64,000 nucleotides of DNA. Source: Steroidobacteraceae bacterium. GTDB lineage: Bacteria; Pseudomonadota; Gammaproteobacteria; Steroidobacterales; Steroidobacteraceae. Where the stretch lies: contig JAPZRU010000011.1 of the NCBI GenBank assembly GCA_027531255.1, positions 32,010-96,009 of the forward strand, given 5' to 3'. Of this stretch, positions 9,054 through 17,774 are shown piece by piece; the first letter of the stretch is position 1; each line of letters begins with the position of its first letter. Position numbers and translations under genes: made by a program. The notes below the pieces were generated by a model, which saw only the letters and a list, made by a program, of their open reading frames with translations, was not told the origin of the DNA and did no database searches.

Positions 9054-10340
9054 ATGAAGCCGATCGAGAGTCCCTGGTACGCGGTCACGGCCGCACCCGC
9101 GCCGCGCCGCCCGGCGCTCGCGGGTGACCTCGACGCCGACGTCTGCGTCGTCGGCGGCGGCGTCGCCGGCTGCTCGACCGCGCTGCACCTCGCCGAACGC
9201 GGTTTCGACGTCGTCCTGCTCGAGGAAAGCGCGATCGGCCACGGCGCCTCGGGCCGCAGCGGCGGACAACTGCTGCCGGGCTACTCGTGCGGCCAGGACA
9301 AGCTGGCGCGCCTGCTCGGGCCTCCGGACGCCCGCCGGCTCTGGGACTGGAGCGTCGAGGGCCTCGCGCTTGCCAGGGACCGGATCGCGCGACACGCGAT
9401 CGAGTGCGACCTTCAGGCGGGACACCTGCAGGTGGCGGTGAGGCCCCGCCAGCTCGACGCCGTCGCGCAGGAGCAGGCCCAGCTCGAATCGTGGGGCTAC
9501 GGGGGCACGCGCCTGCTCGACCGTGACGCGCTGCGTACGATCGTCGCCAGCCCGCGATACCTCGGCGGCCTCTACGACCCGCACGCCGCGCATGTGCATC
9601 CGCTCAACTACACGCTCGGCCTCGCGCGCGCGGCGGAAGCGGCGGGCGCTCGACTGCGCGAAGGCTCGCGGGTGCTCGCGGTCGAGCCGGGCCCGACGCC
9701 GGGCGCCCGCGCAACCGTGAAGACGGCGCAGGGCCGCGTGCGGGCGCGGTGGGTCGCCCTCTGCGGCAACGCGAAGCTCGGGTCGGCGGCGCCGACGATC
9801 CGCCGCCGGATCATGCCGATCGCGACCTACATGGTCGCGACCGCGCCGCTCGGGCCCGCGCTCGCGCGCGAACTGATCGCGAACCGCGCGGCGGTCGCCG
9901 ACTTGAACTGGGTACTCGACTACTTCCGGCTGTCGCACGACGACCGCCTGCTGTTCGGCGGCAAGGTCAGCTACTCGGGCTACGACCCGGGTGGCATCGT
10001 GCCGGGCATGCGCCGCCGGCTCGACCGCGTCTTCCCGCAACTCGCGAAGGTGCCGCTCGACTACGCGTGGGGCGGGCTGCTCGACATCACGGTCAACCGC
10101 GCGCCGGACTTCGGACGCCTCGCGCCGAACGTGTACTACCTCCAGGGCTTCTCCGGCCACGGCCTCGTGCTCGCGGGCCTCGGCGGACGGCTCGTCGCGG
10201 AGGCGGTCGCCGGCCATGCCGAGCGGTTCGACGTCTACGCGCGCATCGCGCACCGCCCATTCCCGGGCGGCCGGCTGTTCGCGCGCCCGACGCTGGTCGC
10301 GGCGATGGCGTGGTTCCGGCTGCGGGACGCGCTGGCCTGA
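9054..10340 (+). CDS. puuB: Gamma-glutamylputrescine oxidase PuuB
   Basis: FAD-dependent amine oxidase of the DAO family, 428 residues, that oxidises gamma-glutamylputrescine to gamma-glutamyl-aminobutyraldehyde with release of ammonia and hydrogen peroxide. The Rossmann dinucleotide motif is DVCVVGGGVAGCSTALHLAE at about residues 24-43. The SGRSGGQLLPGYSCGQD region and the C-terminal YYLQGFSGHGLVLAGLGG are typical of PuuB/OrdL proteins. It begins with SPWYAVTA, a common opening in this family. It is divergent from puuD and followed 11 bases later by a thioesterase gene with a TTG start, probably co-transcribed. Confidence 0.92.
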   Translation: MKPIESPWYAVTAAPAPRRPALAGDLDADVCVVGGGVAGCSTALHLAERGFDVVLLEESAIGHGASGRSGGQLLPGYSCGQDKLARLLGPPDARRLWDWSVEGLALARDRIARHAIECDLQAGHLQVAVRPRQLDAVAQEQAQLESWGYGGTRLLDRDALRTIVASPRYLGGLYDPHAAHVHPLNYTLGLARAAEAAGARLREGSRVLAVEPGPTPGARATVKTAQGRVRARWVALCGNAKLGSAAPTIRRRIMPIATYMVATAPLGPALARELIANRAAVADLNWVLDYFRLSHDDRLLFGGKVSYSGYDPGGIVPGMRRRLDRVFPQLAKVPLDYAWGGLLDITVNRAPDFGRLAPNVYYLQGFSGHGLVLAGLGGRLVAEAVAGHAERFDVYARIAHRPFPGGRLFARPTLVAAMAWFRLRDALA

Positions 10341-10351
10341 GGAGCATTCCG

Positions 10352-10768
10352 TTGCCCGAACCGAAGCTGTCGCTCGCCGAGATCCAGTCTTTCTGCTCGC
10401 GCAGCCCCTACAACGCCTGGCTCGGCGTTCGCGTGACCGCGGCGTCGGACTCCGGCGTCGAGATCGAGGTGCCGTGGCGCGCCGAGCTGGTCGGCTCGCC
10501 CGACCTGCTGACGATGCACGGCGGGGTGCTCGCCGCGGTGATCGACGTGGCGGCGGGGCTCAGCCTGCTCGCGGCCATCGGGCGGGCGGGTCCGGCCATC
10601 GACATGCGCACCGACTTCCACCGGGCGGTCCGCTCCGGCGCACTGCGTGCAACCGGACGCGTGCTGCGCACCGGCAGGACGATCACGAGCGCGGAGGCGA
10701 CGGTGCTGGACGACGCCGGCCGGCTGGTCGCGAGCGGCCGCGCGGTCTACTTCACGGCCGAGACGTAG
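10352..10768 (+). CDS. PaaI-family hotdog thioesterase
   Basis: A 138-residue hotdog-fold protein of the PaaI/YdiI acyl-CoA thioesterase group. The core helix signature LTMHGGVLAAVIDVAAGLSL contains the conserved HGG and aspartate used for thioester hydrolysis, followed by IDMRTDFHRAV. The start is a TTG at 10352 with GAGGAG seven bases upstream; no ATG fits. It follows puuB by 11 bases, suggesting one transcript. The acyl-CoA substrate is unknown, and its link to putrescine catabolism is not obvious. The stop at 10766-10768 is followed by a 162-base gap. Confidence 0.85.
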   Translation: MPEPKLSLAEIQSFCSRSPYNAWLGVRVTAASDSGVEIEVPWRAELVGSPDLLTMHGGVLAAVIDVAAGLSLLAAIGRAGPAIDMRTDFHRAVRSGALRATGRVLRTGRTITSAEATVLDDAGRLVASGRAVYFTAET

Positions 10769-10930
10769 GGAGCCGTGCGGCTCCGCGGTCTCACGCCAGC
10801 CGCAACCAGAACGCCCGACGGCACCGGGTGGATACGAGTTTCGAACCCGCGGTCCTACGGTAGCGACCTGCGTCCCAGCTACCGCGGCGAGTGCCCCGCC
10901 GGTCGTCCGGGCGCCGGTCGGTGGTCGGCG

Positions 10931-13180
10931 TCAGGTCCCCGCGCCGGCCGGCGCTTCGCGCCGCCGGATCTCGAAGCACCGGTGGATCTTCGGGTTGCGC
11001 TCGAAGTCCTTCGGGATCGTCGCGCGCGAGACGTCCTTCGCCTCGTACTCCGACAGCGCCTCCGCATCGAGCCGGAACCGCGTGTAGTTGGTCGAGAACA
11101 CCAGCACGCCGCCCGGCGCGAGCAGCCGCACCGTGTCCCGCAGCAGCGGCACGTGGTCGCGCTGCACGTCGAGCGTGCCGTCCATACGCTTCGAATTCGA
11201 GAAGGTCGGCGGGTCGAGGAACACGAGGTCCCACTGGCCGGCGGGCGCCTCCTTCAGCCACGCGAGCGCGTCCGCCTGCACGAGCACGTGCTCGCGCCCC
11301 TCGAAGCCGTTCAGCCGCAGGTTCTCGCGCGCCCAGTCGAGGTAGGTGCGCGACAGGTCCACCGTGGTCGTCGACGCCGCGCCGCCCGCCGCCGCGTAGA
11401 CCGTGCCGGTGCCGGTGTACGCGAACAGGTTCAGGAAGCGGCGGCCGGCCGCGAGTTCGCGCAGCCGCGCACGGGTGAGCCGGTGGTCGAGGAACAGCCC
11501 GGTGTCGAGGTAGTCCGTGAAGTTCACGAGGAACTTCAGGCCGCCCTCCTCGACCGTGTGGAACTCGCGCCGCTCGGCGAGCTTGGTGTACTGCTCGAGG
11601 CCGCGCCGCTTGATGCGCGTCCGGAACCAGATCCGATCGTCCGGCAACCCGAGCGTGTTCGGGAGCGCGGCGACCACCTCGGCCCGCCGTGCACGCACCT
11701 TGTCCTCCGCGACCGTCGGCGGCGCCTCGTACTCCTGCACGTACGCGTGCCGCGAGCCCGCGGCGTCGCCGTAGAGGTCGATCGCGAACGCGTACTCCGG
11801 CATGTCGGCGTCGTAGGCGCGCCAGCAGTGCACCTGCTCGCGCCGCGCCCACTTGCCGAGCGTATCGAGGTTCTTGCGCAGCCGGTTCGCGAACATCCGC
11901 GAGCCCGGCGACTCCGCGATCGCGGGGTCCACCGGCGGCAGGCTGCCCGGCCGGCGCTCGCGCACGAACCACTCGGGCTCGACGTCGAAGCGCAGCAGGC
12001 GCGCCTCGAGCGGGCCGTTGTGCAGGCGATGCGTGCGTTTCGCGGTCAGCTTCAGCTCGAGACCGAGGCCCGGGTTGCCGGTGAACACCGCCGCCTGCCA
12101 GCCGACGAAGCGCTCGCGCAGCACGCGACCCAGTTCCGCGTAGAGCTCGCGCAGCGCATCCGCCTCGCCGAGCCTCTCGCCGTACGGCGGATTCACGAGC
12201 AGCAACCCGCGCTCCGCATGCGGCCGCGCGTCCGCGAGCTCGCGCCGTTCGACGTGCACGAGCTTGCGCAGGTCCGCGCGGTCGAGCGCCTCGTAGGCCG
12301 CGCGGATCGCGCGCGCGTCGCGGTCGGTGCCGACGATGCGGCCGGGCACGAGCCGGCCCTTCGCACGCCGCGCGTCGGCCTCGCGCTTCAGGCGATGCCA
12401 GAGCGCGGCGTCGTGCTGCGCCCAGCCGAGGAAGCCGAACCAGTCGCGCAGCAGCCCCGGCGCCACGTCGGCCGCGATCAGTGCCGCCTCGATCGGCAGG
12501 GTGCCGGAACCGCACATCGGATCGAGGAAGGCGCCGCCGCCGGCCGCGATCTCGGGCCAGCCGGCGCGCAGCAGCAGCGCGGCGGCGAGGTTCTCCTTGA
12601 GCGGCGCCGGCACGCCCGCACCCCGGTAGCCGCGCCGGTGCAGACTGTCGCCCGAGAGATCCAGCGCGAGCGTCGCGCGGTCGGCGGCGAGGCGCACGTT
12701 CACGCGCACCGACGGACGCGCGGTGTCGACGCTCGGGCGCTCGCCGCGCACCTCGCGCAGCTGGTCCACGATCGCGTCCTTGACCTTCAGCGCGCCGAAG
12801 TGGGTGTGCGTGATCGCCGAGCGCGCGGCGTCGAAGTCCACCGCCAGCGTGGCCTGCGGGCCCGGCGCCAGGTGCGCGGTCCAGTCGATTTCCCGGACGA
12901 AAGCGTAGAGCGCCTCCGGCGAGCCCGCCGGACCCTCGTGCAGCTTCAGCAGCACGCGGTTCGCGGTGCGCGACCAGAGGCATGCCGCGTAGGCGCTCTC
13001 GAGCGAGCCCGACCACGTGACGCCCCAGGCCTTCTCGCGGGGCTCGACGCCGAGCGCGCGCAGCTCCTGCGCAAGCAGGTCCGCGGCACCGAGCGGCGCG
13101 GTCGCGACGAACTCGAGCGGCGCCGCGGCAGCGGCGGCCTCGGATGGCGCGGAGCCGGCCGAAGGGGCGGATTCAGTCAT
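10931..13180 (-). CDS. rlmL: Bifunctional 23S rRNA methyltransferase RlmKL (m2G2445 and m7G2069)
   Basis: Fused RlmL-RlmK enzyme, 749 residues, the gammaproteobacterial arrangement. An N-terminal THUMP region covers roughly residues 60-170. The first methyltransferase domain has FLDPMCGSGTLPIEAALIA and the catalytic NPPYGERLG. The second domain has NLFAYTGTGTVYAA and LDPPTFSNSKRM. It methylates two guanines in domain V of 23S rRNA during large-subunit assembly. Its ATG start overlaps the last eight bases of the upstream exonuclease gene, so it may be translated from the puuR-puuC-aguB transcript, although a separate promoter inside that gene is likely for a housekeeping function. Confidence 0.93.
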   Translation of the reverse strand: MTESAPSAGSAPSEAAAAAAPLEFVATAPLGAADLLAQELRALGVEPREKAWGVTWSGSLESAYAACLWSRTANRVLLKLHEGPAGSPEALYAFVREIDWTAHLAPGPQATLAVDFDAARSAITHTHFGALKVKDAIVDQLREVRGERPSVDTARPSVRVNVRLAADRATLALDLSGDSLHRRGYRGAGVPAPLKENLAAALLLRAGWPEIAAGGGAFLDPMCGSGTLPIEAALIAADVAPGLLRDWFGFLGWAQHDAALWHRLKREADARRAKGRLVPGRIVGTDRDARAIRAAYEALDRADLRKLVHVERRELADARPHAERGLLLVNPPYGERLGEADALRELYAELGRVLRERFVGWQAAVFTGNPGLGLELKLTAKRTHRLHNGPLEARLLRFDVEPEWFVRERRPGSLPPVDPAIAESPGSRMFANRLRKNLDTLGKWARREQVHCWRAYDADMPEYAFAIDLYGDAAGSRHAYVQEYEAPPTVAEDKVRARRAEVVAALPNTLGLPDDRIWFRTRIKRRGLEQYTKLAERREFHTVEEGGLKFLVNFTDYLDTGLFLDHRLTRARLRELAAGRRFLNLFAYTGTGTVYAAAGGAASTTTVDLSRTYLDWARENLRLNGFEGREHVLVQADALAWLKEAPAGQWDLVFLDPPTFSNSKRMDGTLDVQRDHVPLLRDTVRLLAPGGVLVFSTNYTRFRLDAEALSEYEAKDVSRATIPKDFERNPKIHRCFEIRRREAPAGAGT

Positions 13181-14639
13181 CGACGAACTCGTCGTGGGCG
13201 TACGGTGGATGGCAACGGTCGGCGCCCGCGGCGTGCGGCGCGGCGAGTTCGACGATGGTCGCGCGCGACTCCCCCTTCGCGACGTCGCCGAGGAAGCGCT
13301 TCAGGATCCTGTAGACGTCGGCGTCGAATGGCGCCTCGTCGGCCAGCCGCGCCGCGGATTCCAGGTCGCGCACGGTCCCCAGGTAGCGCCACCCGTCGAG
13401 CACGAGGAAATCCTCCTCGCCGCGCCAGTCGCGCTCCACGACCGCGATGCGGCCTCGGTACGGCCAGGGCTTCAGCCGCTGCGCGGCGAGCGCAAGGCGC
13501 ACCCGGGTGTCGTGCAGCGCGGCCGGCTCGTGCCCGACGCAGGCACCCTTGCAGCGCTTCAGCTGGTAGGCGAAGCACGAGCCCTCGCCGTCCTCGAGGC
13601 CGACCGACTTCGCGCAGAGCTGGTGCGCCCGCACGATCTCCGTCAGCGCCCGCTTCGCGGTCTTCGCGTCCCGGAACAGCCCGTAGACCTCGTCGCGTGC
13701 CGCTGGCGCGAGCGCGTCGAACTCGACGGCCTCGACGCGGCTCGGCGTGCCGGCACCCGAGGGCACGAGTGCGAGCGTCCAGGTCGCCGCGCTCGCGCGC
13801 AGCCGGCGGTTGTGCAGCGGCCTGTCCGTCTTCACCGCGCGGGCCTCGACCAGCAGCGCGCCGAGCTCGCCCACCGTCTCGGACCACTCCACGCGCCGCA
13901 CCTGCTGCGACAGCTTGTGCTCCTTCGACGAGCGGTGCGCCTGCGCGAAGTGCTCCAGCACGCGGTGGCGGATGTTCCGGCTCTTGCCCACGTAGAGCAG
14001 CGCGTCCTCCTCGCCGTAGAAGCGGTAGACGCCGGGCACCTCGGGGAGGTCGTCGGCCAGCCCCTCGGGCAGCTGCGGCGGCAGCGGCGCCTCCTGCAGC
14101 AGCACCTCGACGACTTCGGCGAGCCGGGCGGGCGCCACCTCGCGCGCGAGCACGCCGAGCAGGTCGCGCAGCACGCGGGCGTCGCCGAGCGCCCGGTGAC
14201 GCGCCTCGCAGTCGAGGCCGTGCCGCAGGATCACGGCGTCGAGATTGTGGCGCGGGTGTTCGGGGTAGAGCCGGCGCGACAGCTTCACCGTGCAGAGCAC
14301 CTTCGCGGTCCAGCGCACGTCGAGCCGCAGGAACTCGGCGCGCAGGAAGCCATAGTCGAAGCGCGCGTTGTGCGCGACGAAGGTGCGGCCGCGCAGGCGC
14401 TCCAGCACGTCGCGGTGCACGTCCTCGAAGCGGGGCGCGTCCGCCACCATCTCGTTCGTGATGCCCGTGAATTCCTCGATCGCCGGCGGGATCCGGCAGC
14501 CCGGGTTCACGAGCGTGGACCACTCGCGCACCGTGCCGTCCCGATCGATCTCGACGAGGCCGATCTCGGTGATCCGGTTCCAAGCCGGATTGCCGCCGGT
14601 GGTCTCGAGGTCTACGCAGACGAGATCGCGGTCGAGCAC
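13173..14639 (-). CDS. DnaQ-like 3'-5' exonuclease fused to a UvrC/Cho-type GIY-YIG nuclease domain
   Basis: About 488 residues in two enzymatic parts. The N-terminal 170 residues are a DEDD exonuclease like the DNA polymerase III epsilon subunit: VCVDLETTG, then VAHNARFDYGFL, then the HRALGDARV region. From about residue 195 a GIY-YIG domain follows with LPEVPGVYRFYGEEDALLYVGKSRNIRHRV as its conserved block (seen as VPGVYRF and LLYVGKSRNIR). The remaining 200 residues include a cysteine-bearing CFAYQLKRCKGACVG, as in Cho-like excision nucleases. The product probably acts in nucleotide excision repair or DNA trimming. The GTG at 14639 is chosen because no earlier start avoids overlap with aguB; the ribosome site is weak, so the start is uncertain. 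Confidence 0.87.
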   Translation of the reverse strand: MLDRDLVCVDLETTGGNPAWNRITEIGLVEIDRDGTVREWSTLVNPGCRIPPAIEEFTGITNEMVADAPRFEDVHRDVLERLRGRTFVAHNARFDYGFLRAEFLRLDVRWTAKVLCTVKLSRRLYPEHPRHNLDAVILRHGLDCEARHRALGDARVLRDLLGVLAREVAPARLAEVVEVLLQEAPLPPQLPEGLADDLPEVPGVYRFYGEEDALLYVGKSRNIRHRVLEHFAQAHRSSKEHKLSQQVRRVEWSETVGELGALLVEARAVKTDRPLHNRRLRASAATWTLALVPSGAGTPSRVEAVEFDALAPAARDEVYGLFRDAKTAKRALTEIVRAHQLCAKSVGLEDGEGSCFAYQLKRCKGACVGHEPAALHDTRVRLALAAQRLKPWPYRGRIAVVERDWRGEEDFLVLDGWRYLGTVRDLESAARLADEAPFDADVYRILKRFLGDVAKGESRATIVELAAPHAAGADRCHPPYAHDEFVDD

Positions 14640-14668
14640 GTCGGTGGGTCGCGGGCGCAGCGGGCACC

Positions 14669-15556
14669 TCAGGCGCGGCCGGGCCGGCCGTCCAGCGACA
14701 GCAGGGGGCCGTAGAGGTCGGGCCGGCGGTCGCGGAACACGCCCCAGTGGTGCCGGTAGCGGCGGATCGCGTCGAGATCCACCGTGGCCGTCAGCACCGC
14801 GTCGCCCTCGCGCGGGGCGACCGCCAGCAGCTCGCCGGTGTGCCCGGCGATGAACGACGAGCCGTAGAAGGTGATCGTCTTCTGCGTGCCGACCTCGGTG
14901 CCGTAGCGGTTCGAGGCGACCAGCGGCATCACGTTCGCGGCGGCGTGGCCCTGCATGGTCCGCGTCCAGTGATCCTTCGAGTCGAGCGTCGGGTCCTGCG
15001 GCTCGGAGCCGATGGCGGTCGGGTACAGCAGGACCTCCGCGCCCTGCAGCGCGAGCGAGCGCGCGGTCTCCGGGAACCACTGGTCCCAGCAGACCGCGGC
15101 GCCGACCGCGCAGTGGCGCGCGGGCCAGACCCTGAAGCCGGTGTCCCCGGGCGAAAAGTAGAACTTCTCGTGGTAGCCCGGGCTCTCGGGGATGTGCGCC
15201 TTGCGGTAGCAGCCCATCACCGAGCCGTCGGCGTCAAGCACGACCAGCGTGTTGTAGTAGGCGTTGTTGGCGCGCTCGAAGATCGACACCGGCAGCACGA
15301 CGCCGAGTTCCTTCGCGACGCCCGCGAAGTGCTTCACGGCAGGGTTCTCGCCCACCGTCGTCGCGAGCTCGAAATACCGGTACTCGTGGTCCTTGCAGAA
15401 GTACGGCGTCTCGAACAGCTCCGGCAGCAGGATCACCTGCGCCCCCCGGCCCGCCGCCTCGCGCACGAGCGCGTCGCCCTTCGCGATGTTGCGGTCGCGA
15501 TCCCAGGTGCAGTCCATCTGGATCGCGGCCAGCGTCAGGGTACCCACGGTCGTCAT
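14669..15556 (-). CDS. aguB: N-carbamoylputrescine amidase AguB (nitrilase superfamily)
   Basis: Carbon-nitrogen hydrolase, 295 residues, expected to split N-carbamoylputrescine into putrescine, CO2 and ammonia. The catalytic triad is visible: glutamate in LLPELFETPYF (about E46), lysine in YRKAHIPESPGYHEK (about K119) and cysteine in AAVCWDQWFPE (about C156). The FETPYFCKDHEYRYF and KAHIPESPGY stretches are characteristic of AguB rather than general nitrilases. The ATG overlaps the puuC stop by four bases (ATGA), indicating translational coupling. No agmatine deiminase partner (aguA) is visible in this window, so the carbamoylputrescine source is outside it. Confidence 0.92.
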   Translation of the reverse strand: MTTVGTLTLAAIQMDCTWDRDRNIAKGDALVREAAGRGAQVILLPELFETPYFCKDHEYRYFELATTVGENPAVKHFAGVAKELGVVLPVSIFERANNAYYNTLVVLDADGSVMGCYRKAHIPESPGYHEKFYFSPGDTGFRVWPARHCAVGAAVCWDQWFPETARSLALQGAEVLLYPTAIGSEPQDPTLDSKDHWTRTMQGHAAANVMPLVASNRYGTEVGTQKTITFYGSSFIAGHTGELLAVAPREGDAVLTATVDLDAIRRYRHHWGVFRDRRPDLYGPLLSLDGRPGRA

Positions 15557-17070
15557 CCCTCCAGGTCGATCCAGGTCGCCTTGAGCTCGGTGTACTTGTC
15601 GAGCGCGTGCAGCGACTTGTCGCGGCCGTTGCCGCTCTGCTTGTAGCCGCCGAACGGCACGGTCATGTCGCCGCCGTCGTAGTTGTTGACCCACACGCTG
15701 CCGGCGCGCAGGCGCCGCGCGATCGTGTGGGCTGCACCGACGTCGCGCGTCCAGACCGCCGCGGCGAGCCCGTAGATCGTGTCGTTCGCGATCCGGATCG
15801 CGTCCTCGACGTCGGTGAACGAGATCGCGGACAGCACGGGCCCGAAGATCTCCTCGCGGGCGATCTTCATCGTCGGCTGCACGCCGGCGAACACGGTCGG
15901 CTCAACGTAGCAGCCGCCGGTCTCGACGCGCGCGCGGCTGCCGCCGAGCAGCAGCTTCGCGCCCTCATCGCGCCCGGACTCGACGTAGTCCAGCACGGTG
16001 TCGAGCTGCTGCCGGTCGACGATCGCGCCGAGCTGCGTCTTCGGGTCGAGCGGGTCCCCGGGCTGGAGCTTGCGGCCGATCGCGAGGATCTTTTCGAGCA
16101 CCGCGTCCCTGACCGACTCGTGCACGAGGAGGCGCGAGCCCGCGGTGCAGACCTCGCCCTGGTTGTAGAAGATGCCCCACGCCGCCGCGGTCGCGGCGCG
16201 CTCGAGGTCGCGCGCGTCCGGCAGCACGATGTGCGGCGACTTGCCGCCACACTCGAGCCAGACGCGCTTCAGGTTCGAACGGCCTGCGCACTCGAGGATC
16301 CGCTTGCCGGTGCGCGTAGAACCGGTGAATGCGAGCACGTCCACGTCCATGTGCAGCGCGAGCGCCTCGCCCGCGGTGTGGCCGTAGCCGGGCACGACGT
16401 TCAGCACGCCCTCGGGCAGCCCCGCCTCGATCGCGAGCTGCGCGACGCGGATCGCGGTCAGCGGCGACTTCTCGGACGGCTTCAGCACCACCGAATTGCC
16501 GGTCGCGAGCGCGGGCCCGAGCTTCCAGGCAGCCATCAGCAGCGGGAAGTTCCACGGCACCACCGCGCCGACCACGCCGCAGGGCTCGCGCGTGACCAGC
16601 CCGACCACGGTGCGCGGCGTCGGCGCGACCTCGTCGTAGACCTTGTCGACCGCCTCGCCGTACCACGCGAGGCAGCGCGCGGCGCCCGGCACGTCGACCT
16701 TCAGCGAGTCGCCGATCGGCTTGCCCATGTCGAGCGTCTCGAGCAGTGCGAGCTCGTCGCGGTGCTTCAGCAGCAGCTCGGCGAACGCGATCAGCACCTT
16801 CTTGCGGCGGGCGGGCGCGAGCCCGGCCCAGCGACCGTCCTCGAACGCGCGACGCGCGCTCGCGACTGCGAGGTCGACGTCGCGCTGGGTGCACGACGCG
16901 ACGCGCCCCAGCACGCGCCCGTCGATGGGGCTCACGCAGTCGAAGGTGGCGCCGTCGTGCGCGTCGAGATAGCGGCCGTCGAGGAACGCGCGGCCCTCGA
17001 TGGCGAGCTCGGCGGCGCGCACGTGCCACGAGGCCGGGGCCGGCGGGGGCGTCTGCGGCTGGGCGGACAT
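15553..17070 (-). CDS. puuC: Gamma-glutamyl-gamma-aminobutyraldehyde dehydrogenase PuuC
   Basis: NAD(P)-dependent aldehyde dehydrogenase, 505 residues. It oxidises gamma-glutamyl-aminobutyraldehyde to gamma-glutamyl-GABA, the third Puu step. The general-base glutamate is in WLECGGKSPH (about E273) and the nucleophile cysteine in NQGEVCTAGSR (about C308); VVPWNFPLLMAAWKLGPAL and the C-terminal PFGGYKQSGNGRDKSLHAL are typical. The ATG at 17070 has AGGAG six bases upstream. It follows puuR by 37 bases and overlaps aguB. PuuC enzymes accept several aldehydes, so it may also oxidise aminoaldehydes from other amines. Confidence 0.92.
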   Translation of the reverse strand: MSAQPQTPPPAPASWHVRAAELAIEGRAFLDGRYLDAHDGATFDCVSPIDGRVLGRVASCTQRDVDLAVASARRAFEDGRWAGLAPARRKKVLIAFAELLLKHRDELALLETLDMGKPIGDSLKVDVPGAARCLAWYGEAVDKVYDEVAPTPRTVVGLVTREPCGVVGAVVPWNFPLLMAAWKLGPALATGNSVVLKPSEKSPLTAIRVAQLAIEAGLPEGVLNVVPGYGHTAGEALALHMDVDVLAFTGSTRTGKRILECAGRSNLKRVWLECGGKSPHIVLPDARDLERAATAAAWGIFYNQGEVCTAGSRLLVHESVRDAVLEKILAIGRKLQPGDPLDPKTQLGAIVDRQQLDTVLDYVESGRDEGAKLLLGGSRARVETGGCYVEPTVFAGVQPTMKIAREEIFGPVLSAISFTDVEDAIRIANDTIYGLAAAVWTRDVGAAHTIARRLRAGSVWVNNYDGGDMTVPFGGYKQSGNGRDKSLHALDKYTELKATWIDLEG

Positions 17071-17107
17071 GGGAACTCCTCGGGGCCTGCGCGTCGCAGC
17101 GGGCCGG

Positions 17108-17656
17108 TCAGAAGGTCGGCGGGGTGTTGGCGCTGATGATCTCACACTCGTCCCGGCCGGAATTCCGGAAGCGGTGCGGCAGCGAACTCGAAAAATAGTA
17201 GGCGTCGCCGGGGCCGAGCACGCGCGTCTGGCCGCCGACGGTGAGCTCGATGCGGCCGCGCACGACGACGCCGCCCTCCTCACCCGGGTGCGAGAGCATC
17301 GCCTCGCCGGTGTCGGCGTTCGGCGCATACCGCTCGTGCAGGATCGACATCGCGCGGTTCGGGCGGCTCGCCGCGACCAGCTTGAGCACGACCGGCGGCG
17401 CACCGATCTCGGCGAGTTCGTCGTGCGAGTAGAACACCTGCGGCGGGCTCGCCACGTCGAGCGTGAAGAACTCGGCGAGCGACATCGGGATGCCGTCCAG
17501 CACCTTCTTGAGCGAGCTCACCGACGGGCTGACGCGGTTCTGCTCGATCAGCGAGATCATCCCGTTCGTCACGCCCGCCCGCTTCGCGAGTTCGCGCTGC
17601 GACAGGCCGTAGAGGCTGCGCACGGCGCGCAGCTTGGCGCCCACGTCGACGCTCAT
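17108..17656 (-). CDS. puuR: HTH-cupin transcriptional repressor PuuR
   Basis: A 182-residue regulator with an XRE-type helix-turn-helix at about residues 8-64 (LRAVRSLYGLSQRELAKRAG, then ISLIEQNRVSPSVSSLKKVL) and a C-terminal cupin fold with SHPGEEGGVVVRGRIEL and ending SAFANTPPTF-like (read as ISANTPPTF). This is the PuuR architecture; in E. coli it represses puu genes and is released by putrescine. It is the first gene of puuR-puuC-aguB and is divergent from the transaminase gene. The intergenic region contains two AT-rich motifs resembling its operator, so self-regulation is likely. Confidence 0.9.
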   Translation of the reverse strand: MSVDVGAKLRAVRSLYGLSQRELAKRAGVTNGMISLIEQNRVSPSVSSLKKVLDGIPMSLAEFFTLDVASPPQVFYSHDELAEIGAPPVVLKLVAASRPNRAMSILHERYAPNADTGEAMLSHPGEEGGVVVRGRIELTVGGQTRVLGPGDAYYFSSSLPHRFRNSGRDECEIISANTPPTF

Positions 17657-17682
17657 CGCAGAACTCCGCCCGGCCGAGGTGT

Positions 17683-17697
17683 TTACGATATTAAACG
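17683..17697 (+). promoter_or_regulatory. Putative PuuR-type operator beside puuR
   Basis: TTACGATATTAAACG lies 27 bases from the puuR start codon in the divergent region. It shares the AT-rich half and AAACG end with the motif beside puuB (9004-9018). Likely autoregulatory, by inference. Confidence 0.45.
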
Positions 17698-17722
17698 GAA
17701 GTCGCCGTTTCTGGGCCCGATT

Positions 17723-17737
17723 TGTTCATCTTGTCCA
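17723..17737 (-). promoter_or_regulatory. Putative PuuR-type operator beside the transaminase gene
   Basis: On the minus strand this reads TGGACAAGATGAACA, which ends in the GATGAACA that resembles the core of the recalled PuuR consensus (9 of 15 positions). It lies 38 bases upstream of the transaminase start codon. It shares ACAAGAT with the site beside puuB. Confidence 0.45.
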
Positions 17738-17774
17738 TTTTTCTTATCATCGGCCGACCCCTCAGGAGCATCCG

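Noticed and set aside
10820..10905. A TTTCGAACCCGCGG stretch resembling the T arm of a minus-strand tRNA between the thioesterase and rlmKL genes
   Set aside because: The acceptor, D and anticodon stems do not pair in a normal cloverleaf. It may be a tRNA relic but cannot be called a gene.
10775..14461. A 1228-codon plus-strand frame opposite rlmKL and the exonuclease
   Set aside because: Low-complexity arginine/alanine translation and two well-supported genes on the other strand.
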